A stretch of 64,000 nucleotides of DNA from Anaeramoeba ignava. Lineage: Eukaryota > Metamonada > Anaeramoebidae. The position numbers were made by a program, and so were the translations under genes. Below, piece by piece: positions 11,701-22,800 of the stretch. The notes under the pieces were generated by a model. That model was given only the letters and a program-made list of their open reading frames with translations, ran no database searches and had not been told where the DNA came from. Location of the stretch: contig JAPDFW010000056.1 of the NCBI GenBank assembly GCA_028826165.1, positions 186,001 through 250,000 on the forward strand, read 5' to 3'. Numbering within the stretch: the stretch's first letter is position 1; each line of letters begins with the position of its first letter.

Positions 11701-14604
11701 CAAATTAAAATTTATTTATAAAATTAGGCTGCACATGCTTCTCATTCAATAGATCTCGCTTGTCTTCTTGATTCTACTATTCAAACACTGGAAAAAATGC
11801 CATTATCTGTTAAGAAAGCAGAATATAGACCATTAATTTGGAAAATCAAAAAAGTAATTTTGAATTTAAATAATTTTTCTTTTAAATTTTTTTAAAATGT
11901 TTTAAATTTTTTTTTAAATCCAAAAAGGAACATGAAACCAGGCAAAATTATTTAAAAGACTTAATTGAGAAAAAATACAATTTCCAACATACAATGAATC
12001 AATTACAAGTTGAAATTGATCAAATTCAATCTCAAATCATGACATTTGATCAGTATATGAATTGTTTAGCAACAAATTTATTAATTGAAAAAAATCAAGA
12101 TAAAATTAATAAAGTGATTCAAGATTTGAAATCAGCATTTGATATAAATGATCTTGAGAAAAAAATTTCAGAATTTTATACTTCTTTACAACAAATTATT
12201 TCATCAGATTCACTTTGTTCTTATTTAAGATCTATGAATCCTTTATTAAAAATAGCAGAAAATTATGCATATATTGATATTTATTCAGTGTAAAGAATAT
12301 AAAATTAAATATAAAAATTATTTATAAAATTATTAATAAAATTATTTATAAAATTAAATATAAAATTATTAATAAAATTAAATATAAAATTATTTAAATA
12401 TAAAATTATTTATAAAATTAATAAAATTAATTATAAAATTAATTATAAAATTAATTATAAAATTATTAATAAAATTAAATATAAAATTATTTATAAAATT
12501 ATTTATAAAATTATTTATAAAATTATTTATAAAATTATTTTATAAAATTATTTATAAAATTATTTATAAAATTATTAATAAAATTATATATAAAATTAAA
12601 TATAAAATTAAATATAAAATTAAATATAAAATTAAATATAAAACTATAAAATTAAATATAAAATTAAATGTAAAAATTAAATATTAAATTAAATATAAAA
12701 TTATTTATAAAATTATAAAAATTATTTATAAAATTAAATATAAAATTATTTATAAAATTAAATATAAAAATTAAATATAAAATTATTTATAAAATTATTT
12801 TATAAAATTATTTATAAAATTATTAATAAAATTAATAATAAAATTAATTATAAAATTAAATATAAAATTAAATATAAAATTAAATATAAAATTAAATATG
12901 AAATTAAATATAAAAATTAAATATGAAATTAAATATAAAATTAATAATAAAATTAATAATAAAATTATATATAAAATTAATAATAAAATTAATAATAAAA
13001 TTAATAATAAAATTATATATAAAATTATTTATAAAATTAAATATAAAATTAAATATAAAATTAAATATAAAATTAAATATAAAATTATTTATAAAATTAA
13101 ATATAAAATTATTTATAAAATTATTTATAAAATTATTTATAAAATTATTTATAAAATTATTTATAAAATTATTTATTAAATTATATATAAAATTATTTTA
13201 TAAAATTAAATTATATATAAAATTAATTATAAAATTATTAATAAAATTATTAATAAAATTATTTATTAAATTATTTATAAAATTAAATATAAAATTATTT
13301 ATAAAATTATTTATAAAATTAAATATAAAATTATTATTAAATTATATAAATTAATTTATAAAAATTATTTATAAAAATTATTAATAAAATTAAATATAAA
13401 ATTATTAATAAAATTATTTATAAAAATTATTAATAAAATTAATAATAAAATTAATAATAAAATTAAATATAAAATTAAATATAAAATTATTAATAAAATT
13501 AATTATAAAATTAAATATAAAATTAAATATAAAATTAAATATAAAATTAAATATAAAATTAAATATAAAATTAAATATAAAATTATTTATAAAATTAAAT
13601 ATAAAATTAAATATAAAATTATTTATAAAATTAAATATAAAATTATTTATAAAATTAAATATAAAATTAAATATAAAATTATTTATAAAATTATATATAA
13701 AATTAAATATAAAATTATTTATAAAATTATTTATTAATTTATTTATGAAATTAAATATATATTTATTTATTAAATTATTTATTAAATTATTTATAAAATT
13801 ATTAATATAATTATTTATAAAATTAATTATAAAATTAAATATAAAATTATTAATAAAATTATTTATAAAATTAATAATAAAATTAATAATAAAATTAATA
13901 ATAAAATTATTAATAAAATTAATTATAAAATTATTAATAAAATTAATTATAAAATTAAATATAAAATTATAAAATTATAGAATGTTTCAACCTCGTTTTA
14001 TGAGACAAGAAATGGAAAAAGAAGATACAACCTTTTCCATTAAAAACGTAACAATAAAACACAAAATGACTCCTGATTTTTTAGGAGTTCCTGAAGATTT
14101 TTGGGATCAATCAATGTGGTTTCTAGCAATTAAAGGTAAAATTTTTGATTTATTTGATTATTTAATTAATTAATTATTTATAATTCATTTTTTATTAAAA
14201 AGAATTGAGTTCTGTAAATACAGTTAAATCACCACTTTTAAAAATTGAATGTCTTGCACATTGTGCTCAAGTAGTGAATAATATTCTTTTATTTAATGGA
14301 ATTAGTGAAATTGGAGCTGATTTAATGTTACCAATTATAGTAAAAAAAATTAATTATAAATTTTAAATTGATTAATTTTTTTAAATTAATTTTCTTTTTT
14401 AATATAAAGATTTATGTGATTGCAATTTCAAATCCACCAAATCTTCCTTCAAATATCAAATTTATTGATATGTTTTGTGATAGAGATGTTATTGATCCAG
14501 AATATGAATATTGGTTTACTGTTTTTAAATCTGCTTATCTTTATCTTTCTGAACTTGATTTACAAACACTTCCAAAGAAAAAAGTTTTATATAAAGATAT
14601 TTAA
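5749..14604 (+). CDS. GAPVD1: RasGAP-VPS9 protein (GAPVD1/RME-6/Gapex-5-like), 16 exons
   Basis: Sixteen exons were joined by hand: 5749-5842, 9257-9474, 9556-9735, 9812-9988, 10057-10099, 10174-10375, 10475-10494, 10550-10611, 10687-10839, 10918-11269, 11343-11506, 11728-11853, 11928-12289, 13981-14135, 14203-14339 and 14410-14604. All phases close, giving 879 residues. The N-terminal half is a RasGAP domain: FESPLSSVQKG, then TGRSNAYL with an Arg where the arginine finger is expected, then LIPYGIRWICKFI and FLKYVNPVILSPG. A coiled-coil middle follows. The C-terminus is a VPS9 domain with GADLMLPII, ISNPPNL and YEYWFTVFKSAYLYLSELD; the Asp and Tyr that VPS9 domains use to open Rab5-type GTPases are present. 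The family activates Rab5 and shuts off Ras on endocytic membranes. Exon 7 is a 20-nt microexon. Introns 1 (3,414 nt) and 13 (1,691 nt) are giant repeat arrays. Confidence 0.88.
5850..9250. repeat. 3.4-kb intronic array of a 12-bp unit (TTTTATAAATAA)n
   Basis: This fills intron 1 of the GAPVD1-like gene. The unit TTTTATAAATAA is repeated some 280 times with variants (TTTATTAATAA, TTTATATATAA, TTTACAAATAA, TTTATAATTAA). Open frames inside it encode only Leu-Phe-Ile-Lys type repeats and are not genes. The intron ends in ATAAAG without a polypyrimidine tract. Confidence 0.95.
12290..13980. repeat. 1.7-kb intronic array of the same 12-bp unit in opposite orientation (AAAATTATTTAT)n
   Basis: This fills intron 13 of the GAPVD1-like gene. 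The unit AAAATTATTTAT, with variants AAAATTAAATAT and AAAATTAATAAT, is the exact reverse complement (rotated) of the intron-1 unit. Frames of Ile-Lys-Leu repeats inside it are artefacts of the array. The splice donor is GTAAAG at 12290. Confidence 0.95.
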
Positions 14605-14765
14605 AAGAAAAATTAGAAAAACAAAAAGCCAAACAAATATTTTTAATTTCATTTCCTTTTTAATTTTCTTTTCTTTTCCAAATTTTTTTCAATTTGTTTC
14701 TCTTTTTCTTTTTTAAAAAAAAAACAACAACAAAAAATAAATTTGATTAAAAAAAATTATCAATT

Positions 14766-17311
14766 TTAATTATTTTCATTTTCATTTTCATTTTCATTTT
14801 CATTTTCATTTTCATTTTCATTTTCATTTTCATTTTCATTTTCATTTTCATTTTCATTTTCATTTTCATTTTCTTCATCAGAAGAATCTTGAGCAAATGC
14901 TTCAAGAATATCTGCAAGTTTTTCTTGATTTTGAATATTTTCGTTTTCGTTTTCATTTTCATTTTGATTTTGATTTTGATTTTGTTTATATGAAAAAGAA
15001 GAGAGAATTGAAGTGAAAGAATTTTTTTGATTTTGATTTTGATTTTGATTTTGATTTTGATTTTGATTTTGATTTAATTGACTTTGATTTTGATTTAATT
15101 GATTTTGATTTAATTCATTTTGATTTTGATTTGATTTTGATTTTGATTTTGATTTTGATTTAATTGATTTAATTGATTTAATTGATTTAATTGATTTAAT
15201 TGATTTAATTGATTTAATTGATTTTGATTTTGATTTAATTGATTTTGATTTTGATTTAATTGATTTTGATTTAATTGACTTTGATTTTGATTTAATTGAT
15301 TTAATTGATTTAATTGATTTTGATTTTGATTTTGATTTTGATTTTGATTTTGATTTAATTGATTTTGATTTAATTGATTTTGATTTAATTGACTTTGATT
15401 TTGATTTTGATTTTGATTTAATTGATTTAATTGATTTAATTGATTTTGATTTAATTGATTTGGATTTAATTGGTTTTGATTTTGAAGGAATTTTTGTTGA
15501 GAAAAATTTAAAGGATTAATTTGAGAGTTTAAATTAGATTGAGTTAATTTTTGGAACGGAATATTTTGATTTGTAGATTGAAGATTTAAATTATTATTAT
15601 TATTATTATTGTTATTATTATTATTGTCATTATTATTGTTATTATTGTTGTTATTGTTATTGTTATTATTGTTGTTATTGTTATTGTTATTGATTTTATT
15701 TGGATCTTCTGGATCTGGTGTAAAAATTTCTTGTATATTCCATTCATTAAGTGAAACTAAATCATGTGATTGAGGAATTAAATGTTTTATATTATTTGCA
15801 ACAATAATTAAATGTTTCTTATAGAAAGAAGGATAAAAAACAGAAACCTAAAACAAAAAAAAATAATTTATAATTTAATTCAATTGAATTGAATTGATTT
15901 AAATTAAAAGTACATTATGTAAAATCAAAATAGTTCCTACAGATAAATCTGTTGTGAAATCTTCAACAATTTTTTTGTGAATTGTTCCTTGAATTTCTCC
16001 TGTTGGATCAACAAGTGTGACAAAAGCATCCATTCTTTCACTAATAACATATTCTTTAACTAAAGCACACATCCAAGAAATCTTATGAATTGATTCATTT
16101 TCAAGAATACGAGAGATTGTAGTTAAATTAAGTTGAGTTGGTTCAAGAAAAAGATTTTGGAATTTGGACCAAATAAGGGAATTAAACATTGGTTCATTTT
16201 TTGGATAAGCTTGTTTTAGATTTGCTTTGAAATCAATTTCATTTTCAATTTGTGTTTTTAAACTATCATCAATTTGTTCTCCTTTTTTCAATCTAGGTAG
16301 TGTTGCAAGTGGTCCTGGAATAATTCTTTCTTGACTTATACTTTTTCTTTTATTTGAATTTGGATTTTTTCTTGGTGATTCGATTGATTGACCAAGTTTT
16401 GATTTAAATTGTGTATTTTGTGTATTTTCTGAAATTGTTGAATTTAATAATTGGAGAATATCATCATTTTGTTTTTGTAAGTTATTTTTGTATTGTGAAT
16501 TTGAATTTTGTAAAAGATTTTGTGATGGTCTTATTTGATTTTCTTGGATATTTTTGGGTTTTTTAAAATTTGGAATTGAATTTAGATTTTGATTTTGATT
16601 TTGATTTTGATTTTGATTTTGATTTTGATTTTGATTTTGATTTTGATTTTGATTTTGATTTAAATTTTGATTTTGATTTAAATTTTGATTTTGATTTTGA
16701 TTTTGTGAATTTTTGAAGTTTAGATTTTGATTTTGTGAATTTAATAAATTTTGTGAATTTTTGAAGTTTAAATTTTGGTTTTGATTTTGTGAATTTAATA
16801 AATTTTGTGAGTTTTTGAAGTTTAAATTTTGTGAATTTTTGAAGTTTAGATTTTGATTTTGATTTTGATTCTGTGAATTTAATAAATTTTGTGAGTTTTT
16901 GAAGTTTAAATTTTGTGAATTTTTGAAGTTTAAATTTTGATTTTGATTTTGATTTTGATTTTGATTTTGTGAATTTAATAAATTTTGTGAGTTTTTGAAG
17001 TTTAAATTTTGATTTTGATTTAAATTTAAATTTAAATTTTGATTTTGATTTTGATTTTGTGAATTTAATAAATTTTGTGAATTTTTGAAGTTTAAATTTT
17101 GATTTTGATTTAAATTTTGATTTTGATTTTGATTTTGTGAATTTAATAAATGTTGTGAATTTTTGAAGTTTAAATTTTGATTCTGATTTAAATTTTGATT
17201 TTGTGAATTTAATAAATTTTTTTTTTGAGTTGAAGTTTTTTTAGAATTAAAAAGTTCTAAAACATCTTCATCTAAATCAAAAAGATTATTTTCAGATGGT
17301 TTTATTGACAT
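14766..17311 (-). CDS. HROB: HROB (MCM8IP/C17orf53-like) homologous-recombination OB-fold protein, one frameshift in a repeat
   Basis: Exon 1 is 17311-15914 and exon 2 is 15847-14766, separated by a 66-nt GT-AG intron. The N-terminal 270 residues are mostly Asn/Gln repeats. A linker leads to PGPLATLP (about residue 334), the proline-glycine motif that precedes the OB fold in this family. The OB fold (about 380-500) shows FVTLVDPTGEIQGTIHKKI, VGTILILHNVSVFYPSF and LIIVANNIKHLIP, matching the conserved core of animal HROB. HROB loads the MCM8-MCM9 helicase during recombination repair. The C-terminus is Asn, Gln and Leu repeats ending in an acidic tail with KLADILEAFAQDSSDEE. One 5-nt unit (GATTT instead of GATTTT) near 15126-15136 breaks the frame inside the Gln/Asn repeat. 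Restored, the protein would be about 826 residues. The start is shared with a divergent promoter. Confidence 0.8.
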
Positions 17312-17445
17312 TGATTATTTTAAAAAAATGGAAAAAATGAAAAATGAAAAATGAAAAATGAAAAAATTTTTTTAAATTTCTTTTAAAGTTTTTGTTTTTT
17401 TTTTTTAATTTTTTTTTCATTTTTTTCTTTTCATTTTTTTGCTTT
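17312..17445. promoter_or_regulatory. 134-bp divergent promoter between HROB and RanBPM
   Basis: The interval between two divergent starts has mirror elements. On the minus strand four TTTTTCAT units lie at 17331-17366. On the plus strand TTTTTCATTTTTTTC and TTTTCATTTTTTTGC lie at 17412-17441, ending 5 bases before the ATG. Both genes must be read from this small region. Confidence 0.5.
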
Positions 17446-19550
17446 ATGTTGCCTCTTTCTATTTTTGATAAAGAAAAAGAAGAATTTATTGGGCCAACAA
17501 AATTAGTTCTTTCTCCAAAACAAAAATATTCAACTTTAGATGATGATTTCACTGTTCGTTATGAAAAAAATGGAACAAGTAGTTATGATGTTGGAAGTGT
17601 CCAAACAGATCGACCGTTTAGAAGTATGAAAGTAAATTGAATTTATATTTAAATTTAATTATAATTTTGATTTTGAATTTAATTATAATTATAATTATAA
17701 AATTATTGATAATTTTTATTTGTATTTTTTTTTGTTGATTTAGAGAGTTGGTTATTTTGAAGTTGAAGTTATTAATGTTGGAAGAACAGGTGCAATCGCT
17801 ATTGGTGTAAGTGAAAAAGGTTTTTTAGTTACTTCTCAACCTGGTTGGAAAGAGGATAATAGTTATGCTTGGCATTGTGATGGTAATAAATAATTCAAAT
17901 TCATTTATAAAATTAAAATAAAATTAAAATTAAAATTAAAATTAAAATTAAAATTAAAATTAAAATTAAAATTAAAATTATATAAAAATTAAAATTAAAA
18001 TTAAAATTAAAAATTATTCAAATTAAAATTAAAATTAAAATTCATTTATAAAATAAAATTATTAAAATTAAAATTAAAATTAAAATTCAAATATTAAAAA
18101 TAAAATTAAAATTAAAATTAAAATTAAAATTAAAATTAAAATTAAAATTAAAATTAAAATTAAAATTAAAATTAAAATTAAAATTAAAATTAAAATTAAA
18201 ATTAAAATTAAAATTAAAATTAATAATTTATAAAATTAAAATTAAAATTAAAATTAAAATTAAAATTAAAATATAAAATTAAAATTAAAATTAAAATTAA
18301 AATTAAAATTAAAATTAAAATTAAAATTAAAATAAAATTCATTTATAAAATTAAAATTAAAATTAATTAATATTAAAAAGATGGACATAAATTTCATCAT
18401 AATGGCCGTGGAGAACCTTATGGTACTCCATCTGGAAAAGGAGATATCATTGGCCTTTGTGTTGATTTTTATCAACAATTAATATTCTTCACAAAAAATG
18501 GAAAAAATCAAGGTATAGCTTGGAGAAATGTTCAAGGAACTTTTTATCCAACTATTGGAACACATTCTAGAGATGAAATTGCAAGAATTAACTTAAAAGG
18601 TCCTTTTAAATTTAATATAAAAGAATATATCAAAGTAAACTTAAACATTCAAAAATATTTGTTTTCTTTGAAATTTATCTTTGATTTTTTTCTTTGAATT
18701 AACTCTTCAGGATCAAAAAGAAAAAGAAACACAATTAATCGACCAAATTATCATGAATTCAGGTTTTATTCACTCTTTAATTTGCAATTATTTAATTTAT
18801 AAAGGAAACATGGAAACATTAAAAAAAATGGGATATTCTTTGCAAGAAAAAGAGGATCATCAATTTAATATTAGAGCAATTATTCTCTCAAAAATCGCTG
18901 AGGGAGAAATTTCACAAACTTTACTTTTGATTCAACAAAATTTTCCAAATTTATTATTATCACCTCAATCATTTGAAAGTGAAGTTGAAAAAGTCCAAAA
19001 TAATGAAAATCAAAATCAAAATCAAATTGAAAATAAAGAAATGGAAATTCAAAAAGAAAAAAATAGAATGGAACAAATGGAGATAGAAATTGAAAATGAA
19101 AATGAAAATCAAATTGAAAAAAGAAAAATAATTCTTTCTCATGAAATCATGCAAAAATATTCCTTTACAATAAAGATTTTATGTCAAAATATGATCGAAT
19201 TAATTAAACAAAACAAATTTCAAGAAGCTTTTACTTTCTCTCAAAACAAAATTCTTCCTTTTTATGAAATTGAAAAAAAATATACTTTATCTTTTTATAA
19301 AGATTTTATTGAACAAGTTTTTGGTTTAGTTGCTTATTCAAATCCTTTAGTTTCTCCTTCTAATTTCCTAATAAAGAAAAGAATGAGAAAAGAATTGATA
19401 GAATTAACAAATAAATTAATTTTACAACAATTTAATTTTGTTTCAGAAAATCCACTCAAAAAAGTTTTAAAACATTTAATTTGCACTTATTATCAGAATA
19501 GAAATATTAAATTAAATCGAAAAGGAGAAATTTTAAAACTTGATTTTTAA
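17446..19550 (+). CDS. RANBP9: RanBPM/GID1-like protein (SPRY-LisH-CTLH-CRA)
   Basis: Exons 17446-17631, 17744-17882, 18381-18634 and 18711-19550 join in phase to give 472 residues. The SPRY domain (about 60-190) contains VGYFEVEVINVGRTGAIAIG, WHCDDGH (formed at the exon 2/3 junction), GDIIGLCVDFYQQLIFFTKN and TFYPTIGTHS. These match the RanBP9/10 SPRY closely. LisH (about 205-230, SGFIHSLICNYLIYKG), CTLH (IAEGEISQTLLLIQQNFP) and a CRA region (LCQNMIELIKQNKFQEAF to VFGLVAYSNPLVSP) follow. An Asn/Gln/Glu insertion sits between CTLH and CRA. RanBPM is a core subunit of the GID/CTLH E3 ubiquitin ligase. An in-frame ATG at 17392 lies in the poly-T leader and would add only Phe residues, so 17446 is preferred. 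Intron 3 is a 498-nt (AAAATT)n array. Confidence 0.88.
17895..18365. repeat. intronic (AAAATT)n hexamer array
   Basis: Intron 3 of the RanBPM gene consists almost entirely of the AAAATT hexamer with a few short interruptions (CATTTATAAAAT, AATAATTTAT). Only the last dozen bases before the acceptor are different. Confidence 0.9.
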
Positions 19551-19804
19551 ATAATTTTTTTTTTCAAATTAAAGAAAAAATTATTACATGTAATAATTTT
19601 CTTTAAACAAAAATAAATTTAAAATTCAAATTAAAAAATAAATTTTATTTTATTTTGAATTCAAATTAAAAAAATAAATTAAATAAGGAAAACAGAGTTG
19701 GATCGTAAACTTGTCTTCTTTTATTAATTTTTTAATTAAAAAAAAGTGTCCACTTTTTTTCTTTTTAATTTCAAATAAAAATAAAAACAAAAAAAAAAAA
19801 TTTA

Positions 19805-19834
19805 TTTTCATTTTTTTTTTTACTAAAAATTTAA
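19805..19834 (+). promoter_or_regulatory. T-rich TTTCATTTTT element before the RNF213-like gene
   Basis: A TTTATTTTCATTTTTTTTTTT run ends about 14 bases before the ATG at 19835. The rest of the 284-bp spacer 19551-19834 is AT-rich with no gene seen. Confidence 0.4.
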
Positions 19835-22800
19835 ATGGGAAACAAAGAAACAAATCAACAAGAAGAAAAAGAACAAGAAAAGAAACAAATTCAACAAACA
19901 AATCAAACAAATCAAAGAAGAGAACAAACAAATCAACAAAAACAAAAACCAAAAGAAACAAATCAAACAAATCAAAAACAAAAACAAACAAATCAAACAA
20001 ATCAAAGAAGAGAACAAACAAATCAAACAAATCAAAAACAAAAACAAACAAATCAAAAACCAAAACAAACAAATCAAAAACAAAAACAAACAAATCAAAA
20101 ACCAAAACAAACAAATCAAAAACAAAAAGAAACAAATCAAAAACAAAAACAAACAAATCAAAGAAGAGAACAAACAAATCAAAAACCAAAACAAACAAAC
20201 CAAAAACCAAAACAAACAAATCAAAAACAAAAACCAAAACAAACAAATCAAAGAAGAGAACAAACAAATCAAAAAAAACATCAACATATAAAGAAAGAGA
20301 AAGAAAAAGAGAAAGAGAAAAAGAAAGTTAAAGAACAAATTGGTGATTATAATGCAATTATTTTTATTTATGCTGATTCCAAACAAGTTATTGAAGAACT
20401 CAAAAAAAAAGTCAAAAAAAAAGAAGAAAAAGAAAAAATTTCAAATCCAAATCAAATTAAATTACAATTTAAAAATCAAAAAAATGGAATAAAAAAATTA
20501 GAAAGAAATCAAAATAATATTTGGGTTTTTGAATTCCAAAAAAAATTAAAAGAAACAAATTTGAAATTTCAAGCATCTTATCCAAAAACAAATGTTTATT
20601 TTGATTTACCAAATACATTAAAAATTCAAAGTTTAAAAAAAGATAAGAATAAATACTTGTTTCATATTGGATTTGCAGAAAAAGGATTGTTAAAAAAATT
20701 GGGAAAAGGAATCACAAAATGGTTTAGATCTAACAAGGAAGATCTCCCAAAAGAAATTGGTGCTGAATTTCTTTCTGCCTTTTTTAAATATATTCAAAAA
20801 TCTTCTGTTGATATTATTTTTCAATTTCAACAAACAATGATTGCAGTTGAACAAATGTCAAATCAAAATTTTAAACAAAAAGATTTTATTCCTGAATTTT
20901 TTAATCAACAAAAATTTTTAGAAAGTCAAAATTCTCATAAATTATCTTTATTATCAAGGATTTTTATCATTTTATTCATTGATCCATCTTCAAAACAATT
21001 ATTCAATATTTTTTTACCTGGAAATGAAAATGAAAATGAAATTTCTAATTTTATTGAATTAATTGGAGAAATGCAAGATAGGAAAATAACTGATAAAACA
21101 AAATTTATTGAAAATTTAATTGAAATATTGGAAAAAAACCGAAAAAAAATAAAATCAGCTTTCTATTATCCACTTTATCATGCTTTGAATATCCAAAATA
21201 AACCAAATCCAAATTTTATTAAGAAAAATGAATTTCCACAAAAATTTATTGAAATGATTAATATTTTCCAAAGCTCAAAATTTTTCCAATCAAAATTAAA
21301 TTGGGACTTTATAGATTTCTTTTTACAAAAAAATTATTTTGATTATAATTTTTTCAAAAAAATGATTCAAAAGAATAAAATTATTGAAAATATGTTGGAA
21401 AGAATTTCATTAAAACAAAGATTAAGATTAATTCAAGGTGTTAACTTTAAAACTTCTCAATTAAAAGAATTTATTAAATTTTGGGATAATTTTTTTGATC
21501 AATTTAAAAAATATTTTATTGAAGAAAATAATCAAGAAAATAATATTAAGAAATTCCTTAACAACAAATTATCTTCCTTTGAGACAAATCTAGATCCTTT
21601 TAATTTCTTGCAAAATGAATCAAAAAACAAATTCATTATTCAATTCAAATTCAAATTAGATTTATTCAAACAATTATCTGACAAATTTATTTTTTCAATG
21701 TTTAACAAAGTTGATCCACAAAAAATAACTAAAAATAAATACATTCTTTCAACTTTTCCTGTTGATCCTTATCAATGCCGTTTATTTCAAAGATATTTAT
21801 TCTCTTCAACAAAAGAAATTGAAATTGAAAATGAAAAATTTTTTACTTTAATTAAGAATGATAAATTAAATCCACAAAAACTTATTATTGTTTTTAATTG
21901 GTTTCAAAAAATTTCCAATTCACAAACTGAAAATTTAGAAAAATTTAAACAAAATAAGTTTTGGAATTTAATTACAAAATGGAAAGAACAAATTTTTATT
22001 AGAAATCAAATTTTAAATAATCCTTCTCAATGTTCTATCAAGTTATTTTCAGATTATCATAAAAACAAAGCAAAATATCCTCAATATTTCCAAATATTCA
22101 AACTTAATTCTATATTCCAAAAATCTGAAGAAAGTTATAACAATATCCTTTCCAAAAAAGGATCATTGAATTCCTTTTCTTCACTATTTTTAGATAATAC
22201 TTTCTTTGATATTTCTTCTATTGATCAAAAAATTGAACAAATTAATCAAGAATTAGAAACTGAAATAAATGAAAATGAAATTGAAAATCAATATCAAAAT
22301 GAAAAAGAAAAAGAAAAAGAAAAAGAAAAAGAAAAAGAAAAAGAAAAAGAAAAAGAAAAAGAAAAAGAAAAAGAAAAAGAAAATCAAAATGAAAATCAAA
22401 ATGAAAATGAAAATCAAAATCAAAATCAAAATGAAAATGAAAAAGAAAATCAAAATCAAAATCAAAATCAAAATCAAAATGAAATTAAACTTTCAAATGC
22501 AGAAACATTAATCTTTTCAAATTTTATTTTTGGTTCTGATATTGCTATAAGTTTTGAAATTATAAATACTTTAATCAATTTGAAACAAAGTCATATATTT
22601 TTTGATATTTGGGAAGAAGAAAAAGAAGAATATTACAACAAAATTAAAACTAAAATAAATTTTCAAGATATGCAAAATGTTATTTTCAAAAAATCCAAAG
22701 AAAAATGGGAATTAATTCAAAAAGAATTTGGAACAGAACAAATCACTTTATTAAAAATAGAACAACTTTTCCCTTTAGAATTAACACAAGAAGAAATCAA

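Noticed and set aside
9300-12290. IQGAP gene
   Set aside because: The RasGAP segment alone could suggest IQGAP, but there are no IQ motifs or calponin domain, and a VPS9 domain follows in phase.
12898-13354. Ile-Lys-Leu-Asn repeat frames in intron 13
   Set aside because: Same reason: a 12-bp AT unit reads open in more than one frame at once, and the exons on both sides join in phase.
19650-20386. Phe/Leu/Val/Cys-rich minus-strand frames resembling membrane proteins
   Set aside because: They are the antisense of the Gln/Asn/Lys codon repeat at the start of the RNF213-like gene.
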